Assembly (NCBI GenBank): GCA_009760885.1 | Contig: CM019713.1 | Coordinates: forward strand, 82,065,631-82,129,630 | From: Achatina immaculata | Taxonomy: Eukaryota; Mollusca; Gastropoda; Stylommatophora; Achatinidae | Length of the DNA stretch: 64,000 nucleotides | Reading direction: 5' to 3' | Part shown: piece after piece, positions 22,441-34,654 of the stretch | Position numbering within the stretch: the first letter of the stretch is position 1 | Layout: each line of letters starts with the position of its first letter | Translations under genes and position numbers: made by a program | The notes under the pieces: model-generated | Told to the model about the DNA's origin: nothing | What the model saw: only the letters and a program-made list of their open reading frames with translations | Databases searched by the model: none

Positions 22441-22830
22441 GTCATGAAGACAGTGGTGTAGGCTGGCCTGGTCAAAACTAATTTTTCCAGACTCTGGTGG
22501 CTGTACAGGTCTTTTCTCCACATCAGACCCAATGGTGCTGGGACAGTTCCACAGACACACTCCGACTTTGGGATGAGGAATCTGATGAGTGCCTCAACGA
22601 TGTCCATTTCACACCACCTATAGTCTGCTGGCTCTGTTTTGTTTACTTCATTCTGATAGCCATTGTCGTAAAGACCCATAGGCTTGTCACGTCCTGGATT
22701 CATTGGTTTCACACCAGACTTCCCTCATCCCCGCCGGTGATCTCCATGTCCCCATCCATCCACCAACCTGACATTACATTTGACAAAAACAACAGCTACA
22801 ATTAGCGTTGATTGCTACAGGTTTCTGGGC
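22441..22830. other. Unique sequence, open on both strands
   Basis: A minus-strand frame continues from the 45-bp array to 22712 and a plus-strand frame covers 22497-22805. The plus peptide has one hydrophobic stretch. I recognise neither and cannot choose between them. Confidence 0.3.
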
Positions 22831-22834
22831 TACA

Positions 22835-23670
22835 GAAGTAGGTCAGAGTTTTTAGGCAAACAGATCTATGTTCCCTCTGGAATAAATTCTTTGTGAATAA
22901 CTCCTTTGCTGTCGTAGAAGCACACCAACATTGTCTTCACTTTCAACTTGTGAAGACGAACTTTTTTGCCGTTTGGTGATGATGATGACTTCCACTGAGC
23001 ACTTTGACGTTTAGTCGTGGGATCATATAGGAAAATCCATGTTTCATCCTATGCAACAACCAAATTTAAGAAATGCTTATTTCTGCGACACGTGTTGATG
23101 ATGTCTTTTATGTACTCAACACTCTGATGTTTTTAGTCACCAGACAACGAACGTGGTACAAACCGGCAAGCAACCTTTTTCTTGCCCAAATCTTCCATTA
23201 CAATTTTACGAATGGTCTCTCGGTTAACAATAACATTTTAACAAAATTCATCTGCCATCATCCCCACAATCAAACAACGATTTTCTTGCATCCGTTCTCT
23301 GACTTTTGCAATGAGTTCCTCATTCCGAACAGAAATTAGGCGTTTATGCCTAGATCCATTTGTAATCGTTTCCACACCAGTGGTGAATATCTCCTGAATA
23401 TCTGTGCGCGAGATAAAAAATTATTCCCATAAACTTGTCGCATCAATTCAACTGTCACAATGGCATTTTTCTGCGTTTTAAACAGAATTTAAAGTTAGCT
23501 TTTGGTCCATGCTGACTACGTGACAATGCACCTCTAACTAGGTCAACAAAATGGCGGCTTGTTTCTCGTCTGCTTATCGGACGGAGATGAAAAGTTGCCA
23601 GATCACAGATGAAAATTGCCACTTTGGATTCCATGCTTTGCTTCACAGATGGCATTGTTTTGTCCTGGCC
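22835..23670 (-). pseudogene. Decayed mariner-type transposase
   Basis: On the minus strand the broken translation follows a mariner transposase in order: an N-terminal HTH-like region, then NRETIRKIVMEDLGKKKVAC, DETWIFLYDP with the first catalytic Asp at 23048-23046, RQSAQWKSSSSPNGKKVR, and MLVCFYDSKGVIHKEFIPEG. Several stops are present, one TAG immediately before the catalytic Asp. The C-terminal third with the other two catalytic Asp residues is missing and I see no terminal inverted repeats. It is a different lineage from the 46.8/48.0-kb mariners. Confidence 0.8.
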
Positions 23671-24234
23671 TTAATAACATTAGTCTCATTACTTAATTGT
23701 CGGACATTGTATATCTTCACGTAGTTTAGCCTTCTTTCTTGTATGTTCTTCATGTAGCGTAGTCTTGTAGGCATAGATTTATGAGCAGTCACCACAGAAA
23801 GAACCCAACACTAAAGAACCACGTCCGATAAAGTACACATCCAGTGTCCCGAGTCATGTTAACTGTCAGATTTCTTTGAATCTGTATTCTCTGTGAACCC
23901 TATTTTTTTAAAAGGAAACAATTAGCCGCGAAGGGCCGCCTTCGTGAGTAATGACAGCTACTGTAGTTTACTCTCCTCCGATATCATGTACGTACTTAAA
24001 ATCATCACCGCAAGAGGGCTTGTTTTTGCTGCACTGGGGTCCAAAGAAAGAATATTTGTGTGTGTATGTGTGTGTGAAGAAGAAGAAGAAGAAGAAGAAG
24101 AATTACATTTAAAACTTTTTCTGTTCTATCCGTCTTTTTTTATCCATATTTTTATAGACTCAACTTTTACTCTTTTTTCTTCTGTATTAAGTTCCACGGT
24201 GAGCTTGAAGAAATTTGACAAGTTTTGATAGATA

Positions 24235-24400
24235 GAAGTTAGAAGGAAGTTACTCTATAATTTACAGACATGAGTTAGTTCTGTATGTTTATTTTACTTA
24301 GACATAGCACTTAAACTATGTCTAAGTAATGCACGGAACATTGAGCTTTAGGTGTGCAAGATATACCAGGACTGCCCGTGTTGTTTTGGAGTGAAAAAAT
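24235..24400 (+). repeat. Interspersed repeat family F, copy 2, with a perfect hairpin
   Basis: Shares several motifs in order with 18570-18735. A perfect 14-bp stem occurs inside it: ttacttagacatag (24294-24307) and its complement at 24316-24329, with the 8-base loop cacttaaa. Bases 23671-24234 show a short GAA run at 24076-24105 and no gene. Confidence 0.55.
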
Positions 24401-25385
24401 GAAATGAAATAAATCTGATTTAATTCATTCGTATTTGTGTGTATGTGAGGTACGGCCATGCCGTGAGGGAGCGTGTTTTCGTAATTGTTTTATGGATGTT
24501 AATGTGATATTTTGTAAGTGTGTCTCCTGCAATGATCTCCACCTGCGCCACCCTCATTTATTAATGGAAGTTTTATTTCTTTTTTCGTGTGTATGTGTGT
24601 GTGTGTGTGTGTGTGTAGTTTGATGTCTTTAATGCGAGTTATTTGCAAGTGTTTGGTTACAAAGTGTGTAGAACGTGATTTTGTTTCAAAGATGAAGTTT
24701 TCTGTGAACAGTCGTGTTTTCAATGTGCTACATACATGCATTATCGTTGCTCATTGAAGTTGTTATGTATTATGTTTATTGATTTTACCCATTAAAATTT
24801 TGCAATTCGTCAGTTTTCATCACTCTTCCATTTTTTAGTCATCAGTGAGCTCGCCGTATTTCATTATTCATGTAATCTGCTGATTGTTCAAATGAATTTT
24901 TCACACTGATTTCCTGCACATGTATGCTTTTTGTGTTGACGATTTCATTCATAGATTTATTTCACATGTTTTTTTTTTCTAAGCCCAGAGATTATTTTGC
25001 ATATCTGTGTTGGGATGAGTTTACTCATTTCAATTTTTTTTTTTTTTTGCCGACCAGTTGTGTAACTGGGCAGTTTTTTCATAACTCATAAGACTGTTGG
25101 GTTTCTGAAATGTTTGTGAAAGAAAATGTTGAAGCATTAGTGAGATTTGTATAGCAACGACCCACATGACTGCAGAAGTTTCAGTGATGTAGTGCTATTT
25201 GCACAAAGGTTCTTCTTGGTGAGGACATAGACAACAAAGTGCTTAGTGAACTACTGTAAGTTGTAATGCGAGTTGAAGATGGTGTTGCTCAGGAATTTAT
25301 TGATCATTAATTGTCTATCTTTGTGGTTTAAATGTTTGTCTCGTTGCTTGTTCTACTCGGCGTTTGTTATTCCAAGTTGTTGTTT
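24401..25385. other. No gene recognised
   Basis: AT-rich with a (GT)n run near 24590-24617 and poly-T runs near 24970 and 25030. No coding or repeat family signal is visible. Confidence 0.5.
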
Positions 25386-25389
25386 TGCG

Positions 25390-26055
25390 TGTACCCAGTC
25401 TTGCGATCAAACGATACTTATATATTTCTTGATGACGAGTCTTGTGATTAAACGATACTTATATATTTCTTGTTGGCGAGTCTTGTGATTAAACGATACT
25501 TATATATTTATTGTTGGCGAGTCTTGTGATTAAACGATACTTATATATTTCTTGTTGGCGAGCCTTGTGATTAAACGATACTTATATATTTATTGTTGGC
25601 GAGTCTTGTGATTAAACGATACTTATATATTTCTTGTTGGCGAGTCTTGTGATTAAACGATGCTTATATATTTCTTGATGACGAGTCTTGTGATTAAACG
25701 ATGATTATATATTTCTTGTTGGCGAGTCTTGTGATTAAACGATGCTTATATATTTCTTGATGAAGAGTCTTGTGATTAAACGATACTTATATATTTCTTG
25801 TTGGCGAGTCTTGTGATTAAATGATGCTTATATATTTCTTGTTGGCGAGTCTTGTGATTAAACGATGATTATTTATTTCTTATTGGCGAGTCTTGTGATT
25901 AAACGATACTTATATATTTATTGTTGGCGAGTCTTGTGATTAAACGATGCTTATATATTTCTTGTTGGCGAGTCTTGTGATTAAACGATACTTATATATT
26001 TCTTGATGACGAGTCTTGTGATTAAACGATACTTATATATTTCTTGATGGCGAGT
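25390..26055. repeat. 41-bp minisatellite, about 16 copies
   Basis: The unit contains gagtcttgtgattaaacgat and ttatatatttcttgttggc. Monomer variants (gatgac or gttggc, gatact or gatgct) are interspersed. Confidence 0.93.
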
Positions 26056-27639
26056 CGTTGAAGCGTTGTTTCTCATGCTATGTTGGGAGAATGTGCTGAG
26101 TGTCAGGTGTTACTTCTTTATTTTACACTGAAAATCACACTGGTACCATGTAGAGCCCAAATGAAGATTGAACCTGGGGAGGATTTATTAAAGGGGCGCC
26201 AATTTGTCCCTTTAATACGACTATACACATACAATGGGGAAATGGGGAATCATACATTGATTTAAAACAAAGCCCCCCCCCCCCAATAAATCAAATTTAA
26301 CCTTAATTATTTATCAGTAATAAGACGGTAAAATCTTACACGGGTAAGTTGCCGTGTCCCGGTTAAAACATGACCGATTCGTTTACTATACAGTTGTTTA
26401 TGTGGTCTTGTGATATTTTGCTCTGACAGACTACGAGTTAAATCCAACGCTGAGCTACAAGTTTTAAAACGCCTGAAAATGTTCTGATTTTCTACCTGCC
26501 CAGCAAAAATGTTTGTTGTTTTCCGTATCATATTCCATGGCTTCGACATTTTATCCTCGTCTGTTTCCTCCCTTGGCTCGTCTCGTATGGTAACCCGTTA
26601 TTGTCAGAATCTCATTATTTCTCATGTTTGTTTGTTTTTTTCCTTTTTCTTTTAACGTCTGGAAAAATTTTCAATTTCCATCTCCAGATTTTCATTTAAA
26701 GTAAAGGTCAAGTGATCGTTTATGTGAAGAATTCTACGAGGTTCCTTTGAATTTATTATTATTTTTTTTTGTTTTGTTCTTTCAACGTTGTATTTCTTGC
26801 TTTTCTGCTGGATTTTGTCGCTGTTATTTCCTTGGTGGGAATATGTGGGGGTTGTCAGGAATTTGTGCAGAGAATTAGTAACAATTTTATGTTTTATCTT
26901 TTAAGAATCACTTTCAAGATTTTCCTTCATGTACAGGGTAGCGCAGTGCTTATGGAGACTGCCTTCTAAAGGGAGAAAGGAGTGAATTCTTACCTGATTC
27001 CCAAGCACTATAGTTAATCCAGTCTAAAATATGAGAATGTGTTAAATTTGTTACAGGCTTTCTTCTTCTTCTTCTTCTTCTGCTTCTTCTTTCTTTCTTC
27101 CTTTCTTTCTTCCTTTCTTTCTCTCTTTCTTTCTTTCTTTAGCGTTCGTGTCCAAAGGAACGCTAATATCCTTATGTTGCAGTTACTGGCCTTGTGGCTT
27201 GACTGGACTTGTTTTTAGGACCAGTTATGGGCCCTGTGGCTTGACTTTATTTATTTTTAGGACCAGTTACAGGCCTTGTAGCTCAATTGGGCTTATTTTT
27301 AGGACCAGTTACAGGCCTTGTAGCTCAATTGGGCTTATTTTTAGGACCAGTTACGGGCCTTGTAGATTGACTGGACTTATTTTTAGGACCAGTTACGGGC
27401 CGTGTAGCTTGGCTGGGCTTATTTTTAGGACCAGTTACGAGCCTTGTGGCTTGACTTTACTTATTTTAGTACCAGTTACGGGCCTTGTAGCTTAACTGGA
27501 CTTATTTTTAGGACCAGTTACGGGCCTTGTGGCTTGACTTTACTTATTTTAGGACCAGTTACGGGCCTTGTGGCTTGACTTTACTTATTTTAGTACCAGT
27601 TACGGGCCTTGTAGCTTAACTGGACTTATTTTTAGGACC
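26012..27639 (+). repeat. 1628-bp tandem duplication, unit 1
   Basis: It runs from the last 41-bp monomers through unique sequence, a TTC/TTTC run (27060-27140) and a 42-bp array. Unit 2 starts at 27640 with the same agtcttgtgattaaacg. The units differ by scattered substitutions and indels, a few percent by eye. An 80-codon minus frame (26307-26549) is kept in both units but has no recognisable domain and is probably not coding. Confidence 0.9.
27175..27638. repeat. 42-bp minisatellite in unit 1, about 11 copies
   Basis: The unit contains ggccttgtagcttgactgga and ttatttttaggaccagttac. Open frames arise from the 14-codon period. Confidence 0.92.
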
Positions 27640-29220
27640 AGTCTTGTGATTAAACGATACTTATATATTTCTTGATGGCGAGTCGTTGAAGCGTTGTTTC
27701 TCATGCTATGTTGGGAGAATGTGCTGAGTGTCAGGTGTTACTTCTTTATTTTACACTGAAAATCACACTGGTGCCATGTAGAGCCCAAATGAAGATAGAA
27801 CCTGGGGAGGATTTATTAAAGGGGCGCCAATTTGTCCCTTTAATACGACTATACATATAAAATGGGGAAATGGGGAATCATACATTGATTTAAAACAAAG
27901 CCCCCCCCCCCAATGAATCAAATTTAACCTTATTTATTTATCATAATAACACGGTAAAATCTTACACAGGTAAGTCGCCGTGTCCTGGTTAAAACATGAC
28001 CGATTCGTTTACTATACAGTTGTTTATGTGGTCTTGTGATATTTTGCTCTGACAGACTACGAGTTAAATCCAACGCTGAGCTACAAGTTTTAAAACGCCT
28101 GAAAATGTTCTGATTTTCTACCTGCCCAGCAAAAATGTTTGTTGTTCTCCGTATCATATTCCATGGCTTCGACATTTTATCCCCGTCTGTTTCCCTCCCT
28201 TGGCTCGTCTCGTATGGTAACCCGTTATTGTCAGAATCTCATTATTTCTCATGTTTGTTTTTTTTTTTCCTTTTTCTTTTAACGTCTGGAAAAATTTTCA
28301 ATTTCCATCTCCAGATTTTCATTTAAAGTAAAGGTCAAGTGATCGTTTATGTGAAGAATTCAACGAAGTTCCTTTGAATTTATTATTTTTTTTTTTTTTG
28401 GTTCTTTCAACGTTGTATTTCTTGCTTTTCTGCTGGATTTTGTCGCTGTTATTTCCTTGGTGGGAATATGTGGGGGTTGTCAGGAATTTGTGCAGAGAAT
28501 TAGTAACAATTTTATGTTTTATCTTTTAAGAATTACTTTCAAGATTTTCCTTCATGTACAGGGTAGCGCAGTGCTTATGGAGACTGCCTTCTAAAGGGAG
28601 AAAGGAGTTGAATTCTTACCTGATTCCCAAGCACTATAGTTAATCCAGTCTAAAATATGGGAATGTGTTAAATTTGTTACAGGCCTTCTTCTTCTTCTTC
28701 TTCTGCTTCTTCTTTCTTTCTTCCTTTCTTTCTTCCTTTCTTTCTCTCTTTCTTTCTTTCTTTAGCGTTCGTGTCCAAAGGAACGCTAATATCCTTATGT
28801 TGCAGTTACTGGCCTTGTGGCTTGACTGGACTTGTTTTTAGGACCAGTTATGGGCCCTGTGGCTTGACTTTATTTATTTTTAGGACCAGTTACAGGCCTT
28901 GTAGCTTAGCTCAATTGGGCTTATTTTTAGGACCAGTTACGGGCCTTGTAGATTGACTGGACTTATTTTTAGGACCAGTTACGGGCCGTGTAGCTTGGCT
29001 GGGCTTATTTTTAGGACCAGTTACGAGCCTTGTGGCTTGACTTTACTTATTTTAGTACCAGTTACGGGCCTTGTAGCTTAACTGGACTTATTTTTAGGAC
29101 CAGTTACGGGCCTTGTGGCTTGACTTTACTTATTTTAGGACCAGTTACGGGCCTTGTGGCTTGACTTTACTTATTTTAGTACCAGTTACGGGCCTTGTAG
29201 CTTAACTGGACTTATTTTTA
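27640..29220 (+). repeat. 1628-bp tandem duplication, unit 2
   Basis: A copy of 26012-27639. The junction fuses a 42-bp monomer (ggaccagt) to a 41-bp monomer (agtcttgtg) through shared AGT. It lacks at least one minisatellite unit found in unit 1 and has other small changes. Confidence 0.9.
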
Positions 29221-29490
29221 GGACCAGTTACGGCCCTTGTGACTTAGCTGGACTTATTTTTAGGACCAGTTACGGCCCTTGTGACTTAGTTGGGCTTATT
29301 TTTAAGACCAGTTACGGCCCTTGTGACATAGTTGGGCTTATTTTTAGGACCAGTTGTGGCCCTTGTGACTTAGCTGGACTTATTTTTACGACCAGTTACG
29401 GCCCTTGTGACTTAGTTGGGCTTATTTTTAGGACCAGTTACGTCTCTTGTGACTTAGCTAGACTTATTTTTAGGACCCGTTACGTCTTGC
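28800..29490. repeat. 42-bp minisatellite in unit 2 and beyond, about 16 copies
   Basis: Same unit as 27175-27638. From about 29200 a variant with ggcccttgtgacttag takes over, which is not present in unit 1, so expansion continued after the duplication. Confidence 0.92.
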
Positions 29491-29538
29491 CTTTGTTGAT
29501 CTCTAACCGCTTGACCAGACACCTGCCTGCGTCCAAGA

Positions 29539-29712
29539 TCACCGCTGGGTTGTAGAGTAGGGTCATCCCAGCTGTGATTTGCCAACCATGACTCGGGTCA
29601 CCGCTGGGTTGTAGAGTAGGGTCATCCCAGCTGTGATTCGCCAACCATGACTCGGGTCACCGCTGGGTTGTAGAGTAGGGTCATCCCAGCTGTGATTCGC
29701 CAACCATGACTC
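29539..29712. repeat. 59-bp tandem repeat, 3 copies
   Basis: Nearly identical units contain caccgctgggttgtagagta and cagctgtgattcgccaacc. A (CA)n run and poly-C follow at 29773-29830. Bases 29831-30104 show nothing. Confidence 0.9.
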
Positions 29713-30104
29713 CAGCAGTCATTCGCGGATCGCTGATAATGTTCCCTCTCAGCTGCGCAGGAGTGCAGGCGTACACACACACACACACCCACACCCCACC
29801 CACACACACACAATAACCCCCCCCCCCCCCGCACGAACTTTTGTTTTCGGCGCCGAAAGAAAAATAAAACTGCTTTTTTTATTATTAAGTTTATTTGCGT
29901 TACTCTGTGTTGTAATATCCCTGAACAAAAACACAAAACTTACATGAGTTTGTTTTCTCGATTTCCTTTACTTTTTTTTACATAAAGCTGTCAATGCTTG
30001 AAAGAACAAAAGGATATTCACATACATTCTGAACTATTCCTGAGCTGATATGTTAGAGCGTTATGAAGTTTAATCTGATCGTGACGTATTAAAACTTTCT
30101 AATA

Positions 30105-30403
30105 ATATGAATGTATGAGAAGAGCTGGAGAGACCAATAAAAAAATCTTGTTAAAAAATAAGAGAGAGACAATGTACTTTCATAGGACATGAAATGAGAA
30201 GAGAGGGGGCATTGAATATATTATAACAACAGGAAAAACAGAAGGAAGAAGATCAAGAGGAAGACCAAGAGAAATGATACTGGACAGTCTGACGGGATGG
30301 TGTGAGAGAAGATCACCAATTGAGCTGTTGGCCTGCATGAAGGATCGTGTAATCTGGAGAAGAATAATAGGCAACGCCAGTCGGCACGGCACCTGATGAT
30401 GAT
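30105..30403 (+). mobile_element. LINE family A, 3' fragment
   Basis: Matches the last ~300 bp of the 13470-14990 LINE with small indels that break the frame. It ends in gatgatgatgatg. Bases 30404-30819 have no further signal. Confidence 0.85.
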
Positions 30404-30819
30404 GATGTCAAGTGTGTTCGTAAATTCCTGGTGCGGTTTGAAAGCTGTTTTTTTTAAATAACCATACGTATTACATGCAGAAAATCTCCGCTAAGTGAAG
30501 GAGTAAAACATCAAGTTTTGTGAGATATGTTTATCGATTTACAGAAATCAAATTTGACAAGTCACAGGGCACACACTGGACATTCCTCTGCGCTGAGTGT
30601 TCATCATGAACTGAAGAGTCACACATTGGAAGACTGATTTTTTTTTAAAACTGCGTCACCGTCACGTGACTAAGTATATGGAAACCTAATGCACCGGTAT
30701 AATGGCTTTGCTACATTTAGTTCTGATATTTTTAGAGTTTCAAACCCCAGCATGGTTTTACAGACACCCTGTAGGTGAAGGAAATACACTTATTTATTCT
30801 GTCTATTGATTTATATGAA

Positions 30820-31365
30820 ACAAAAAGAGAGAGAAAGAAAGTGAGAGAGAACGAGAGAGGGAAAGAGAGAGAGAGAGAAAGAGAGACAGAAAGAGAGAGA
30901 CAGAAAGAGAGGGAGAAAGAAAGAGAGAAAAAGAGAAAGAGAAAAAGAGAGAGAGAAAAAGAGAGATAGAAAGAGAGGGAGAAAGAGAGAAAAAGAGAAA
31001 GAGAAAAAAAGAGAGAGAAAAAGAGAGAGAAAAAGAGAGACAGAAAGAGAGGGAGAAAGAAAGAGAGAAAAAGAGAGACAGAAAAAGAGAGACAGAAAGA
31101 GAGGGAGAAAAAAGAGAGAAAAAGAGAGACAGAAAAAGAGAGACAGAAAGAGAGGGAGAAAAAAGGGAGAAAAGGAGAGAGAGAAAAAAGACGGAAAGAG
31201 AGGGAGAGAGAAAGAAAGAGAAAAAGAGAGACAGAAAAAGAGAGACAGAAAGAGAGGGAGAAAGAAAGAGAGAAAAAGAGAGGCAGAAAGAGAGAGAGAA
31301 AAAGAGAGAGAGAGAGAGAAAGAGAGAAAGAGAAAGAGAGAGAGAAAGAGAAACAGAGAGAAAGA
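30820..31365 (+). repeat. Polypurine (GA/GAAA/GACA) tract
   Basis: About 545 bp of almost pure purine on the plus strand with mirror-like repeats. Such tracts can form triplex (H-)DNA. The Ser/Leu/Phe frames opposite are artefacts. Confidence 0.95.
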
Positions 31366-31639
31366 GCAAGATGGCTGTATATAGCTGTATTGTCCTGAAA
31401 TAACTGTGTCAGCTACAGACAGTGGGCAGGTGCTGGCGAAGACAGAGAACTGAAACTTAAATCTGAAATATGACCAGATTAGCACTAAGAATAGAAACTG
31501 GTTAAAAAGAAACAAAGAAGATTAATAACGAGACGGAGATTTTATGAAATATAGATCAGGACACAGTTGTTTGTGTGGGTGTTGGAACAAAGAAATCTTA
31601 TCATGAAAATGATATTAAACAAACAAGAGTTTTCTGAGA

Positions 31640-31790
31640 TTTTGGTTCATCACCATCAGCCCTCTGTACTCCCACTGGAGCACAAGTCATCAACGAATTT
31701 CCCCAAACCAACCCCGTCTTCAGCAAGTCGGGACACCTCAAACCATGTCTTTTCCCCGCTTCCTTTCGATTTCGGTTATAGTACATAAAA
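31640..31790 (-). mobile_element. LINE family H, 3' end fragment
   Basis: Minus-strand segment related to 59700-59915: on the plus strand both share agccctctgtactcccact-like sequence next to an ATC-type tail and a caagtcgggacacctcaaac region. It encodes a degenerate LINE C-terminal tail. Confidence 0.6.
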
Positions 31791-32760
31791 GAACTGGGAG
31801 TGTTAGTTGTAACCCCTCACAAGATGACGAGAGGGGAAAAAAAAATGCATTCTACACCAATTTCTTCTGTCGTAACATTGGTCGATGGGGGTTACCACAC
31901 CCGCGGGATCTCCAACCCCGCATGATCTCCGCTTCCGCACTCCGCCAAACCCAGGCATTTGCTTACCATACATATCATGACACCTTCCCCTTATGCCCTC
32001 TCATAAACCAGAACTAGTACTGATCTGTCAGAACATCCCCACTTCACGTTTCCTATTACTGCCATTATAGCATAGTCCCTTATAACCTAGAATTATGATT
32101 ATAATTATGAACATATTATAGTTATAAGGGTTACCATTAAATAAAAAAAGAGAAAAGTTAGATAGGAAATGTAGGGGACGAGGTAGAAAACCAACTCCCA
32201 CGACACTGGTGAAAGACCATTACGACTATCTTATCTGACTAATGTAAACAGAAAAACAGACGAATAGAAAGGACAGACACAATGACGCCGATGAAGAGAT
32301 AGGCTAGAGAAGAATGGTCAAAAGTACAATAGGTTGGCAATACTATCCCGCAAGTGAAATAACAGGTGGCGACAAACAGACGACGCACGGAATGCTAAGA
32401 ATAAGAAGACAGAGGTTAATTTCCCGACAGTCACCAAGCGCTCGAGAAGAACTTGCCCGAGTTGTGATAGCTGGATAGAGACGCTAGAAGGATTTAAGAA
32501 AAGCCAAACGTTTTGTTGGTGACTGATGATCTGTGAAATGGACACGGCGAATAAAGAAACAGGACTAGTAACCAGTCAACAGATGCAGGCAGAAAGTGTC
32601 AAGAGCAAGAGGTGGACGTTCGACACCACTAAACTGGCAGGTTATGACTCGGGAACCAGTTGGTGCGCATATCGTAACCAGTGGACCAGTTAGAGGTAGA
32701 ACAGAAATACCGACTGGTCAGGTCACCAAACCGGACTCCAAGATAAAACGAGGGACCAAG
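31791..32760. other. No gene recognised
   Basis: Apparently unique, moderately AT-rich. A tataattatga-rich patch lies near 32090-32130. The frame from 32596 is long only because it runs into the 48-bp array. Confidence 0.5.
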
Positions 32761-32839
32761 AGAGACAGGGGAGATACGAACACAGAGGTACGCACAGACT
32801 GGAGCAGAGGTACGTACAGATGTGCGCTCAGAGATACGT

Positions 32840-33380
32840 ACAGATTGCACGCGGAGATATGTACAGACATGCCCTCAGATACACGTACAGATATGCCCAC
32901 AGATGTACGTAGAGAAGTGCCCTCAGAGATATGTACAGACATGCCCTCAGATGTACATAGAGACGTGCCCTCAGAGGTATGTACAGACATGCCCTCAGAT
33001 GTACAGAGAGACGTGCCCTCAGAGGTATGTACAGACATGCCCTCAGATGTACATAGAGACGTGCCCTCAGAGGTATGTACAGACATGCCCTCAGATGTAC
33101 ATAGAGACGTGCCCTCAGATGTATGTACAGACATGCCCTCAGATGTACATAGAGACGTGCCCTCAGAGGTATGTACAGATATGCCCTCAGATGTACATAG
33201 AGACGTGCCCTCAGAGGTATGTACAGACATGCCCTCAGATGTACATAGAGACGTGCCCTCAGAGGTATGTACAGATATGCCCTCAGATGTACATAGAGAC
33301 GTGCGCTCAGAGTTATGTACAGACATGCCTTCAGATGTACATAGAGACGTGCGGTGAGATGTACATACAGACGTGGGCAC
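32840..33380. repeat. 48-bp minisatellite built from two 24-bp halves
   Basis: The unit is about gtgccctcagaggtatgtac plus agacatgccctcagatgtac plus atagagac; the two halves resemble each other. About 9-10 full units follow more diverged 24-bp copies. All reading frames on both strands lack stops in the core unit, giving apparent proteins of up to 253 residues; these are artefacts. Confidence 0.93.
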
Positions 33381-34044
33381 ACAGAGAGATATAGATAGTG
33401 TAAGAGATTTAGAGAGATAGATTTGATTGAGATGCACTTTGAGAAATAGATAGAGAGATCTAGAATCAGATGGATAGTCATGCTGATGTGATGAAACTAC
33501 GAGCTAGATTGATATGCAGATGGTTAAGAAAGCTAGAGAATAGAAATAAAGATCGCATGTAGTGAACAGAAAGAACTCTATTTACGCAAAGACTTACCAG
33601 AGAGAGAGGGGGGGGGTTGTCTACCAATGATGGTGTAATCCAGTTGATATGCACTTTAAGAATGAGTTTTCTGTTGTTTATGCCTTTTCTATTGAACTGT
33701 TGGAAACTCTACACCCATTTTTACAAGAGTCAACTGGTGTAAATAAACTAATTCTCGTCACGGGCGAATGGAGTCACAGTACTTGTGGAAAAGTTTTCTG
33801 TGTGACAATATTAACATAGCAATATAATACAACCTAACAATATTATACCACCAGAAAACCCATTATTACTACCTGATGGCATCTACACTGCGTCATGGAT
33901 ACTGCAAGATTTCTAACTAAGTAGTTAAATGTGCCTGAACATAGTTCGTTGATCACCGGCTAATCAAGCAGACAAATACAATGACAATAAATATAGGGTC
34001 GTCATTAATAAATATACAGCGGCTAAATCCAACAAAGTTTACTG

Positions 34045-34265
34045 ATATTGACAGAGACGTGTCATAGACTGATAGAACAGATGGCAGAGACGTGTCATAG
34101 AATGAACTCTATACACAGAACAAATGGCAGATGCATGTCATAGACTGGACTGTACACATAAAACAAATGTCAGATACGTGTCATCGACTGAACTGCGTAG
34201 ATAGAACAAATGACAGATACATGTCACAGACTGGACTCTATACACAGAACAAATGGCAGAGATGT
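34045..34265. repeat. About 43-bp tandem repeat, 5 diverged copies
   Basis: Units contain gtgtcatagactg and tacacagaacaaatggcaga. Bases 33381-34044 and 34266-34494 show no gene. Confidence 0.75.
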
Positions 34266-34494
34266 GGAAGAACCCCATACAGATAACAGATAACTGAGAC
34301 ATGTCGTCCTGGCAAACTTACAAGAACAAAAAAGAACAAGGCAAATCTAGTGACACCTGGGAACGAAACTTTTAGTCTAGAACATAACAACAAATATACA
34401 GAAAATAATAAGGACAACTTTCATGGATAGAAAAGAAAACAGACAAGTACCAAATCAACAAAACCTGAATATAGAAATAGCGAGGAACATATGA

Positions 34495-34640
34495 ACCCGA
34501 TAGTTCAAATATTTTGGTCACATTAAGAAGCATAATTCAAGAATGTAAAACATACTAGAGGGAAAATCTAAAGGAAAAAAGACCAGAGGGCGACAACGCT
34601 ATAGATGGATGGACAACATAAGATTCTCTGAACTATCTCT
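34495..34640 (+). mobile_element. LINE family C-like fragment
   Basis: Broken translation contains FKYFGHIKKHNS and a GRQRYRWMDNIR-type C-terminal motif, like the family C tail but more diverged. It is cut off where the Penelope fragment begins at about 34655. Confidence 0.6.
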
Positions 34641-34654
34641 ATTAGCATACATAT

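Noticed and set aside
26307..28175. Conserved 80-codon minus-strand ORF in both duplication units
   Set aside because: Both copies stem from a recent duplication, so shared openness is not evidence of selection; there is no recognisable domain.
32596..33481. Frames of 190-253 codons on both strands, possible repeat protein
   Set aside because: They follow a 48-bp tandem unit lacking stops in nearly all frames. Openness on both strands and no conserved start argue for an artefact.
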